Below are positions 33,973-42,967 of a stretch of DNA of 64,000 bases, one piece after another. Made by a program: the position numbers and the translations under genes. The first letter of the stretch is position 1. Every line of letters starts with the position of its first letter. The notes below the pieces were generated by a model. That model worked only from the letters and a program-made list of their open reading frames with translations, was not told the origin of the DNA and did not search any database. The DNA comes from Coix lacryma-jobi var. lacryma-jobi (Eukaryota > Streptophyta > Magnoliopsida > Poales > Poaceae), in NCBI GenBank assembly GCA_009763385.1, contig CM019825.1, positions 116,989,131 to 117,053,130 on the forward strand, written 5' to 3'.

Positions 33973-35254
33973 TGATTGCGTGCTCTCTTTCTGGATGGTG
34001 ATGCAAGGGGACACAAGATTTATCCTGGTTCGGGCAAAGAAGGCCCTACGTCCAGCGGGGGGAGGAGGTTCTTGTATTACTTGCACCTAAGTGCTTGTAC
34101 AGGGGCAATACAAGCTCAACGAGCGTGGACCGGAGTCCGAGCTCGTATGTGTGTGTAGAGTGGACTTGTGCGGACTTGTGCGTACGCGTGTGTCTAGCCG
34201 TCTGTGTAACTGGGTGAGTGAAGGTCCCTGGTGTCCCCTTTATAGAGCAGGAGGAGGCCAGGGTTACATAGGTGTGGTACAGGAGTCGGGATGTACAATG
34301 CCTAATACGGCGGAGAGTAGGAATCCCATCTTGTCGATGCCACTGGAGCCGACGTGGGGGTTGCTGTTGAAGCGTCCTTGAAGCATGGCCTCCCTCCCGG
34401 GCGCGGACGTGGAGGCGTAGCGACGTGAGGCCATGCAGTGTCCATTCCGACACGTACATGACGTGGCTGGGTCCCTCCGAGTCTTGGGGTACCTGTCCTC
34501 CAATAGCATGATAGTAGCCGGGGCTCGAGGGGCTCAGAGCCGGCCTCGAGGTGGCGCCTACGGGGGGCTCGAGTCCTCGCAGGTATGGGCAAGTCCCGGG
34601 AAACCCGATTGAGCAGCAGGTATCCGGGCCTCGAGACGTGGCTTGGACGTGCAACAGTGTAGGGTATGGCTTAACAGTGTTGTACGTCCCCTTTTGACTA
34701 TGCCTGTGGTGAAAACGAGGTTTGACCCTGACTCTGGCTCGCTGTGGCACGCATCGTGTGCCAGAGGATGTGACCGGAGTAGGTGAAAGCATTAAATGCG
34801 TTGCGTGGGGTTGGTACGATCGTCAGAGCTGGGGAGCGGGAAGCTTCCTCTTCGTGGGGGGCTTCGAAGGGTAGTGGAGCGCTCGCCCGAGCCCTGGCGC
34901 GGAGGGCTCGAGTGAGTGGAAGTTGGGCTCCAGCTCGAGGCCTGGGGTGCAATGAGCCTCGAGGGATAGGCTATCGTGCTGGAGAGGCTCGAGGTCCCCG
35001 CGCAGGGTCCCGAGGAGCGGTGCACGGCTGTAGCGGGTTCGTGGCCTACGCGTCGGGGCTCGAGGGGTAGGCTACCAGGAGGCGGTCGGTAAGGCTTTGG
35101 CGAGCCCACGCTTTCTGGCGGTGGGCCAGCGTTGCAGGCCTCGAGGGGTCGGTTCTTTGGAAGGTTAGTCTAGCTGGGTTTATTAATTGGTGTTCTAGGT
35201 TTAACCTATTTGTTTTGCGTTGATCGGGGGTACCCCTTTTGCGGTCCCCCGACA
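33973..35254 (-). repeat. 5' LTR of Tat element 1
   Basis: On the minus strand the LTR begins TGTCGGGGGACCGCAAAAGG (from 35254), the start typical of grass Tat LTRs. It ends near GCACGCAATCA (33973). Length is about 1282 bp. The outer edge is firm because the sequence beyond it matches the 3' region of Athila-like element C (compare 48776-48800). The inner edge may lie up to 10 bases further left. The 3' LTR partner is not in the window. Confidence 0.8.
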
Positions 35255-35362
35255 CTATGCATATAACTAATGATAACTGATTTTTTTTTAGTTCATGCAT
35301 GACATATGTTATTTATTCGAAAAAGGGAAATTGAAGGGAAAAATTAAAAGTAAAACCATACC

Positions 35363-35989
35363 TTAGGTCCATGGAGTTTCATCCTTATCGGGTGGATCTT
35401 CTTCCTTGGGCACTTCTTCTCTTAGTACTCCATCTGGTTCTTCTTCTTTTGGCACCTCTCCCTTGTTATGTGAATCACACAACTCAGGAGGTGGTTCTTT
35501 CTTTGTGTTCCACCTTGTTCTTGGGCACCTCTTCTTGGTACAAACGGGTTTTGCTACCTGCATGTTAGCGGCATATGCGGGACCATAGGAGAAGGAGAAT
35601 ATTTCCTTCCTCCCTTCTAATGTCATTTGTATTTTACCACTTCCCACATATATGCAAGCATTAACAGTATTCAAGAAGGGTCTACCTAAGATTAGAGGCA
35701 CATCTTTCCTATTTCCCATATCTAGTATTATGAAATCAGCAGGAACATAGGAGCCTCTAATATGTACAGGTAAGTCATTAACTATTCCTTCTACATAGCA
35801 AGTGGATTGATCAGCTAGCACAACATAGGCAGATGTGGATGACATGGGTGGAAAGAATGAGTTTTCATAGAAATCTTTAGATATAATGTTCACACTCGAT
35901 CCTAAATCACACATGGCATTTTTAAAGACTTCACCAAAGATTGAGCATCTAATTATGGGACTACCAGGATCACCCTTTTTAATAGTCAT
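35363..35989 (-). pseudogene. Athila-like protease (element A)
   Basis: The minus frame of 208 codons has the retropepsin-like active-site block NAMCDLGSSVNIISKDFY, in which DLGSS stands where DTG or DSG is usual. GNRKDVPLILGRPFLNTVNA is the conserved LGRPF region. An acidic-basic tail with repeats of KEE follows. It would process the gag precursor. In element C gag and protease share one frame; here a shift at 35990-36116 separates them. No RT follows in any copy, which points to a non-autonomous family. Confidence 0.8.
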
Positions 35990-36116
35990 GGTTTGATCTT
36001 CATAATAGTTAAATATTTTATTTGAACCATATTTGCAGTTTCCATGTCAGGTTTAGCAGGAATTTTGCCAGATTCAAAAGATGGTATGATAGCAGCAAGT
36101 TGAGCTAATTGGGTTT

Positions 36117-37237
36117 CTAACATCTTATTAAAGCTAAGTTGATTTGATTTTTCAGAACAGATGAGAAATCTTCCAATTTAGTATTTATTTTCTCAAGAAT
36201 TTTATCATTCGCCATTAATCTCTCTTTCAAGAAATCAGTAGTTTTACCTTGTGAGTAAACTAAATTCTTCAGGAATGAGAGATTATCAGAATTATGAAAA
36301 TTAGAGCGGGGGAATGAATTGTTACCTTGAGAGTTTGCAGGCTGATTCCATCCTTGATTCTGTTGACGGAATCTGTTATTGTTGTTGATGAAGTTCAAAT
36401 CCTCATGTAGCTCGGGGAAGAGGTTCCCAGAATGTCCGGTTTCTCCACAGACTTCACGAGTCATGTAGGATTCCAGAGATTGGACACTCTCTTGTTGGTT
36501 CATCTTCTCACAGTTGTCCAGCTTATTTGCCAGCAGGTCCATCTTGGCCACGATCATGTCAGCCTCCTTAAGGGAATGCATACCTCGCTTACGGGGCTGT
36601 AGTCTTTCGTCATTCCATCCTTGGTTTGCCACCATCTTCTCTATGAGAGCCTTAGCATCTGCAACATTCAGAGAAAAGAATGCACCTCCGACGGTGGCAT
36701 CCAAATGGCTTCTAGAGAGTGGGGTTAGGCCATGGTAGAAGTTCTGGATCAATAGCCAGTCCTCCATACCATGGTGCGGACAAGCAGCGACATACTCTTG
36801 CAACCTCTCCAAGCCTCGGGAATAGATTCCTCGGCTGTTGTTGTGTAAAGCTGGAGATTTTGTTACGAAGAGCATTCGTCTTGCCCATAGGAAAGAATCT
36901 GGCGAGAAAAGCATTGGAACACTTGTCCCATGTGTCACAGCGCATTGCGATCGGTATAGAACCATTGCTTCGCTTTTCCTAGCAAAAGAAAGGAAAGAGA
37001 CGAAGACGGATGGCTTCTTGGGTTATCCTCTTAATGGTGAAGGTGCCGCAAATCTCCAAGAATGTGTGGAGGTGAGCATTGGCATCCTCATGAGCCTTGC
37101 CACAGTACGGGCTAGCTTGGACCATCGTGATCAGAGCCGGTTTAACTCAAAATTTAGGTTGACATCGATCACGTCTCTAGTCGCCTACATTAGCGGCAAG
37201 AAGGAGCAGAAAACTCACGAATGGTCTTGTTGGCCAT
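36117..37237 (-). pseudogene. Athila-like gag (element A)
   Basis: The probable start is the ATG at 37237-37235, matching element C. The capsid region reads through VAACPHHGMEDWLLIQNFYH and GLTPLSRSHLDATVGGAFF. A CCHC knuckle, CGETGHSGNLFPE, has lost its last cysteine region (C has CGETGHSGNHCPE). Then comes a glutamine- and asparagine-rich spacer. Frameshifts near 36840-37000 break the N-terminal half. It is the structural particle protein of an Athila-type gypsy element. Confidence 0.78.
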
Positions 37238-37400
37238 CATGAGAGAGAACAAGATAGAAGAGAAAGAAGTTGAAGAGGATGAAAGAAAAAGATAAGGAGG
37301 ACTACTAAGGAATAAAGAATGGTAAGATGGGATTCGCTAAGCGGGAGCTTGAGCGAAGATAAATTCGACACGGACCCCAACACGATACACCGATTGCCAT

Positions 37401-37417
37401 CCCCGGCAACGGCGCCA
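37401..37417 (-). promoter_or_regulatory. Primer-binding site, tRNA-Asp type (element A)
   Basis: The minus strand reads TGGCGCCGTTGCCGGGG, a match to the complement of a plant tRNA-Asp 3' end including CCA. It lies nine bases from the LTR end ...ACCAACA (LTR edge at 37427). Two more PBS-like copies lie inside the LTR at 37473-37489 and 37545-37561. Confidence 0.82.
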
Positions 37418-37426
37418 AGAAATGCT

Positions 37427-37724
37427 TGTTGGTAGTTCATAGCTTCACTAAAGATAGTGCTAGGCAACTATCTCCGGTAACGGCCCAGGATGCTTGTTGG
37501 CACTTGCTAACGTTGTTACTAGGAGTAGACTATGGATGTCTCATCCCCGGCAACGGTGCCAGAAATGCTTGAAGCAAGACCGGTCACTATACCTAAAGGA
37601 GTGGACTAAAGCAGCTATCTACTAATGCCAAGCGGGTTGTCAATCCCAACACTACTAGTAGAGCTAGCTAGCGAGAATGCAATCTACCAGGAGGAGATTC
37701 TGCAAGCGCACAGAACTATCGATG
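37427..37724 (-). repeat. Partial 5' LTR of element A
   Basis: On the minus strand this is the terminal 298 bp of the LTR, ending in GAACTACCAACA. It contains the conserved block GCAAGCGCACAG shared by all Athila-like LTRs here (B, C, D, E and F). It stops at a join near 37724. Confidence 0.75.
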
Positions 37725-37966
37725 AGGGACAGGGACAGACCTCCTCTCTTAGCATTCCCTTTATCTACCTATCCATCCACCTTACCTTAGCCATCCATTT
37801 CATCCTTACATCCTCCACCCATATATTCTTTCTAGCCTCTCTTCTCCTTTTTCCCTTTTCTTTTTCTTCGACTCTCATCCCCTCCTTGACTCGACTCATA
37901 CACCACCCTAGCCTTCCCTTTGGGATCAAATAAATCGACACCTGGTACTCCCAGGCGAGGTTGCAA

Positions 37967-38760
37967 GAGTATGTCGCTGCTTGTCCGCACCATGGTATGG
38001 AGGACTGACTATTGATCCAGAACTTCTACCATGGCCTAACCCCACTCTCTAGAAGCCATTTGGATGCCGCCGCCGGCGGTGCATTCTTTTCTCTGAATGT
38101 TGCAGATGCTAAGGCTCTCATAGAGGAGATGGTGTCGAACCAAGGATGGAATGACGAAAGACTACAGCCCCGTAAGCGAGGTATGCATTCCCTTAAGGAG
38201 GCCGACATGATCGTGGCCAAGATGGACCTGCTGGCAAAGAAGCTGGACAGTTGTGAGAAGATGAACCAACAGGAGAGTGTCCAATCTTTGGAATCCTACA
38301 TGACTTGTGAAGTCTGTGGAGAAACCGGACATTCTGGGAGCCACTGCCCCGAGCTACATGAAGATTTGAACTTCATTAACAACAGTAACGGTTTCCGTCA
38401 ACAGAATCAAGGATGGAATCAGCACTCCAATTCTCAAGGTAACAATTCATTCCCTCGCTCTAATTTTCATAATTCTGATGATTTCTCGTTCTTAAGAATT
38501 TAGTTTACTCACAAGGTAGAACTACTAAATTTTTGTATAAGAAATTAATGTCGAATGATAAAGCCCTTGAGAATATAAATGCTAAATTGGAAGATTTCTC
38601 ATCTGCTCTGAAAAATCAACTTAGCTTTAATAAGATGTTAGAAACCCAATTAGCTCAGCTTGCTGCTATCATACCATCTTTTGAATCTGGCAAAATTCCT
38701 GCTAAACCTGACATGGAAACTGCAAATATGGTTCAAATAAAATATTTTAAACTATTATGA
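37967..38760 (+). pseudogene. Athila-like gag fragment (element B)
   Basis: The fragment begins in mid-capsid at the LTR fusion (QEYVAACPHHGME in frame) and continues through RSHLDAAAGGAFFSLNVADA. The complete CCHC knuckle is CEVCGETGHSGSHCPE. A TGA near 38000 and a shift near 38503 break it. The last part (38533-38760) is a helix-rich linker ending before the protease. It has no start codon of its own. Confidence 0.75.
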
Positions 38761-38770
38761 AGATCAAACC

Positions 38771-39417
38771 ATGACTGTTAAAAAGGGTGATCCTGATAGT
38801 CCCATAATAGATGCTCAAACTTTTGGTGAAGTCTTTAAAAATGCCATGTGTGATTTAGGATCGAGTGTGAACATTTATCTAAAGATTTCTATGAAAACTC
38901 ATTCTTTCCACCCATGACATCCACATCTGCCTATGTTGTGCTAGCTGATCAATCCACTTGCTATGTAGAAGGAATAGTTAATGACTTACCTGTTCATATT
39001 AGAGGCTCCTATGTTCCTGCTGGTTTCATAATACTAGATATGGGAAATAGGAAGGATGTGCCTCTAATCTTAGGTAGACCCTTCTTGAACACTGTTAATG
39101 CTTGCATATATGTGGGGAGTGGTAAAATTCAAATGACATTAGGAGGAAGAAAGGAAATGTTCTCCTTCTCCCGTGGTCCCGCATATGCCGCTAACATGCA
39201 GGTAGCAAAACCCGTTCATACCAAGAAGAGGTGCCCAAGAATAGGGTGGAGTAGAAAGAGAGAACCACCTCCTCCTAAGTTGTGTGATTCACATGACAAA
39301 GGAGAGGTGCCAAAAGAAGAAAAACCAGATGGAGTACCAAGAGAAGAAGTGCCCAGGAAGAAGATCCACCCGATAAGGATGAAACTCCATGGACCTAAGG
39401 TATGGTTTTACTTTTAA
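38771..39417 (+). pseudogene. Athila-like protease (element B)
   Basis: This matches the protease of elements A and C. The active-site block CDLGSSVN is followed by a one-base loss near 38875, so the body from 38914 is in another frame. DVPLILGRPFLNTVNACIYV and the charged tail are readable. The function is polyprotein cleavage in related intact elements; this copy is broken. Confidence 0.75.
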
Positions 39418-41109
39418 TTTTCCTTCAATTTCCCTTTTTCAATAAATAACATATGTCATGCATGAAACTAAAAAAAATCAGTTATCATTAGTTTTATGCA
39501 TAGGTATATGTTAACTTAGTTAGAATAATAAAATATCAAAATAGGATAGTTTCCCTTTTCACAACATTAGATAGTTTCCTTTTAATAAAATGAGAACAAG
39601 AGCTCTGACTGAGACGAAGAAGATCTTTCACCAAGCAAGAAGCCAGCTTGGGGGAGACTCCCGCTCCGATAAGGTATGTCTCAAGCCTACACTTTACATT
39701 CAGTTCTTAAATTCTATATCTTTTGAATGTCACATGCTTGCCTAAATAACCACTCCATGAATAAAATTGATAAAATCTGCTTAACAAGTTGAAACCTGAA
39801 TAAGATTTGAAATATGTCATGCAAATGCTATTGTTATGGTTTGAATGACTAGTCTTATCTAAGTTGTAGCTTTTGTGGGTTGCACATGCTTTAACTGAAA
39901 TCATGCTTAGTGAGTAAAGTTAGTAAGAAATGGAGTAATTCTTTAAACTTATTAAGGTGAATTAGGACCTAATCTGGAGGATTTCTTTTTTTTAAAAAAA
40001 ATATGAAAACCTTGCTAAAAGTTCCTCCTAGATTTTATCCCATCCCACCACCAGCCAAATATTTGTTAGTCATTAGTCAAAACCACAAAGAGCTTTGTTT
40101 GTGTTGAGCTTTGTTAGACCTCATAGATCTTAGTAGAGAAGCTTATCATATCTTTTGAATCAAGATTCATGCACACCCACCATAAATTGCCTACTTTCCA
40201 CTTTGGAAGTTTGCAACCACCAATAAATTGCTTATTCTCTACACCGGAGATATGCAATACCCTGCCAAACATCCCATTGCTAGCCTTATGCTATTCCTAC
40301 ACTGGGAATAAGCATTTCTCTCCCTTTCCCTTTTTCATTTCAAAAATCCTTTGCTATAGATGTCTGGGGAAATCTAGAGCTAAAAAGAGAGAGAGAGAGA
40401 GAAAAATGAGCAAAGTAGCTCAAGAAAGGACCATGTCCTGAAAAAAAGTGAGCAAAGTAGCTCAAGAGAGGACTATGTCCTAAGAAATGTGAGGACACAT
40501 CTTTTGTCTACTCACTATGTATCCAAAAAAAGAGAGAGAGAGAGAGAATTATCATTAGCTCTAGACCCCAGAAATTAACTAGGAAGGATTACGAAATATC
40601 TCTCTATACACTTCCACAAACCACACATGCACATCTTGATCAATTTTTATGATTTGCTGCTCCTTATGATCTGAGTGTCTAGCTTAGCAATAAACATCAG
40701 GCAATTTGCTCATGGTTCTTAGCCTACCTATAACTCCACATACCATTCTTTAGAAATAGGAGAGGCTACATTTTGGCCTAAGTGAGGATTTAAACACCAT
40801 TGAGTGATTGAGTGAATCTTGGAGGACTTAAGCAAGTTGTTATCTTTTGAAAACCTTGAAAAACCTCCAGACAGAATCCTAGTCAAACCTAAGCAAGATA
40901 AAAGTTTCCTATCTACTGCTTTATTTCACTCTTGCATGTTTGAAGTGAAAAGCTATAAGCCCACATTGCTATGATTTATGATACATGCTAAGTTATTTCT
41001 CACTATACAATATGCACTTGCAGACATCTTAAGTTGCTATCCAGTTCATGCTCAATGCTTAAACCGCATTGTTGCTCGAGGACGAGCAACAGGTTAGCTT
41101 GGGGGAGCT
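39418..41109 (+). other. 3' region of element B with GA microsatellites, hairpin and polypurine tract
   Basis: About 1.7 kb is noncoding. GA runs occur at about 40388-40405 and 40531-40547. A sequence of about 35 bp (GAGCAAAGTAGCTCAAG...) is duplicated at 40407-40485. A perfect 8-bp stem, GTTGCTCG-AGGA-CGAGCAAC (41071-41090), precedes the polypurine tract GCTTGGGGGAGCT (41097-41109). The counterpart in element C (48672-50375) is similar along its length. No ORF with coding character is seen. Confidence 0.72.
41071..41090 (+). promoter_or_regulatory. Conserved stem-loop before the polypurine tract (element B)
   Basis: Perfect 8-bp arms GTTGCTCG and CGAGCAAC enclose the loop AGGA, a few bases upstream of GCTTGGGGGAG. 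It is identical in element C (50337-50356). Element F has a weaker version (near 55100-55130, minus strand). Confidence 0.72.
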
Positions 41110-42967
41110 TGTTGACGGTCCTTAAACACCTGTTTTAACCATCAACATTTGACCCTAAAGTTCACCAAAAAGGCATGAAATGTAGTCAAATAGGTTTCAA
41201 ACTAACCAAATTCCACATGTCCATAGAATTCTATTTGAATGCAGGATTTGAACCAAATTTGGACATATGGACCCGCCAGAGGCCAAGCCCACTCAGCAGG
41301 GCCCAAATGGGCCTAAGGGGGGTGGCGCCCGCCACCCCTAGGTGGCGCCCGCCACCTCTAAGTGGCGCCCGCCACTTGGGTTGGCCCAAGTGTCACCCCC
41401 TGCCACGTCACCGATCTGTGTGACCTCCCCAAGGCCAAATACTGGCCCTTGGTCACTAGGTCAGTGACATAGGACGACTCAGGGAGGAGTGGCGTGGATC
41501 AAGGCTGAATGTCGGTTGCTAGGACATGCAACCGACTTCCAAACCGCCTTGGACAACCACCTGGATGCCGTTGAAGCAGAGGCGGTTCATCCAACGGCCA
41601 GGGAGCTGGCGGCCGCCAGTAGGGGTGGCGCCCGCCACCTGACCTAACCCTAGGTCGGTTGGCTGCCCACTATAAGAACCCCCCTCACTCACTTGGGCTA
41701 TAAATACCCCCCTGGAGGCACCTCTTCATTCGTACCAGTACCATCACACACCAAGTACATCCCAAGCAAAGCAAGAGAAGCAAGTGAGAGTTAGGTTAGA
41801 AGCTTAGAGAGCTTAGGCAAGTAGGTAGCTAGTAGAGCAAGGCATCTTCGCCCTCGCGGTAGCGCTGCTCAAGGTTAGCTCAAGAGTAGAGGTGTGCGAG
41901 TGATCGGTTCTAGAGCTGGGAAGAGTCTTCCTTCATCTCCAGTTCAGGTTTTGCTCTTGTTACTCAAGCATTTACTATATTCTAGTTCATCATTTCAAGT
42001 ATTACTTTATTCTACTTATCAGTATTGAGTGGTATACTTGATTGATTGCTTGAGTGCCTAGCTATCCTACAGTTCAATTCACTTAGCCATAGTAGTTAAT
42101 CTCTAGTGAGCTTAGTGTTTGATCTTTGCCAATAGGTTGCTTAGTTAGTTTAGTGTTTATCTTATTAAGTCAAGTGTTTGCTCTGACGTCCGCAAGGGTG
42201 TCTCTATTCAAAGCTAGGGTAGAGATAGTTAGAATATAATTAAGCGTGGTGCTTAGTTATAGACTTACCTTCAGATACGGCTGGACCCCCAGATAGCTGT
42301 GGTAGCAAGCAGGTGGTGACAGCCCTGTGCGCCTTGAATTCCACCACGTAGTTGGCCCAGTTTAACAGTAAGGCTCGTTGTGCTAGCGTTCAACCTAAGT
42401 ACGTGGTAAAGGCTAGTACGCCTCGATACTTGACAAGATAGGAATAAAACTTTACTCAACTTAGTTACTTTATTGTCTTTTGCCTGCCTTGCTTCGTAAC
42501 TATCTCGCTTCGTAGTTATCTTGCTTTGTATTTATCTAGGATTAGTTAACAGTAGTTATTAGTTAGTAGTTAGTTATCCTTAGTTACCCCCCCTTAACTA
42601 CCTATCTATCCACCTTACCTTAGCCATCCAGTTCATCCTTACCTAGCCATCCATATATTCTTTCTAGCCTTCCATCCCTTCTCTTCCCTTCTCCCCTTTT
42701 CCTTTTTCTTATTTCTTTGACTCTTATCCCCTCCTTGACTCGACTCATACACCACCCTAGCCTTCCCTTGGGATCAAATAAATTGACACCTGGTACTCCC
42801 AGGCGAAGTGCTACTACGATAGTTCTGTGCGCTTGCAGAATCTCCTCCTGGTAGATTGCATTCTCGCTAGCTAGCTCCTACTAGTGTCGGGACTGACAAC
42901 CCCGCTTGGCATTAGTAGATAGCTACTTTAGTTACCCTATCCTAGGTGTAGCTAAGAACTACCAACA
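41110..42967 (+). repeat. 3' LTR of element B
   Basis: The LTR starts TGTTGACGGT after the polypurine tract and ends AAGAACTACCAACA. The first 38 bases form an imperfect stem-loop (TGTTGACGGT with ACCATCAACA). Palindromic GGTGGCGCCCGCCACC-type units are repeated three times at about 41320-41375. A TATA box CTATAAATA lies at 41698-41706. Unlike element C, no primer-site-like modules occur near its end. Element C's truncated 5' LTR follows without a gap. Confidence 0.83.
41698..41706 (+). promoter_or_regulatory. TATA box of element B LTR
   Basis: CTATAAATA is followed by a C run, and the same block recurs at 43299-43307 and 50921-50929 in the element C LTRs. A second TATA-like CTATAAG lies 30 bp upstream in each. 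It probably sets the LTR transcription start about 30 bp downstream. Confidence 0.68.

Larger units (their letters stand above)
22877..35254 (-). mobile_element. Tat-lineage gypsy element 1, truncated at its 3' end
   Basis: On the minus strand the order is 5' LTR (about 33973-35254), gag, protease, RT, RNase H, a second RNase H, integrase, then a plus-strand (antisense) spliced gene. Gypsy order with dual RNase H and an antisense extra gene is the hallmark of the grass Tat lineage (Grande and RIRE2 relatives). The distal part of the antisense gene and the 3' LTR are absent, because the copia LTR 3 abuts at 22876. The element inserted into the 3' region of Athila-like element A; the bases CTATG after its LTR (35255-35259) are one candidate target-duplication copy. 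Confidence 0.87.
35255..37724 (-). mobile_element. Athila-like element A, fragment (3' region to partial 5' LTR)
   Basis: This is a minus-strand fragment containing the start of the 3' region, protease, gag, leader, primer site and the last 298 bp of the 5' LTR (37427-37724). It is closely related to elements B and C. It is cut on the left by the Tat insertion and on the right by a join to plus-strand LTR sequence of element B. About 35 bp (37725-37758) at that join match neither side clearly. Confidence 0.82.
35260..39505. repeat. Large inverted repeat of Athila-like gag-protease
   Basis: Element A (about 35260-36829, minus) and element B (about 37967-39505, plus) are inverted copies of the same gag-protease and early 3' region. 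The arms are about 1.55 kb and the centre about 1.14 kb. Protein alignment by eye shows only scattered differences. A transcript across both would fold into a long hairpin. Confidence 0.82.
37759..42967 (+). mobile_element. Athila-like element B, internally deleted, with full 3' LTR
   Basis: This plus-strand element has a 5' LTR fragment (about 37759-37966) fused directly to mid-gag, then protease, a 1.7-kb 3' region, a polypurine tract and a 1858-bp 3' LTR. The LTR-gag fusion at about 37966 removes the rest of the LTR, the primer site and the gag N-terminus. Short shared bases at the join (GAG) suggest a microhomology deletion. Confidence 0.8.

Noticed and set aside
37401..37417. tRNA-Asp-like sequence (CCCCGGCAACGGCGCCA on the plus strand), also at 43435 and 37545
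   Set aside because: Only the 3' end of a tRNA is matched and it stands beside LTR ends, so these are primer-binding sites or copies of them, not tRNA genes.
40388..40547. GA microsatellites in the 3' region of element B as functional sites
   Set aside because: They are simple repeats that differ in length and purity from the counterpart in element C, with no sign of conservation beyond composition.
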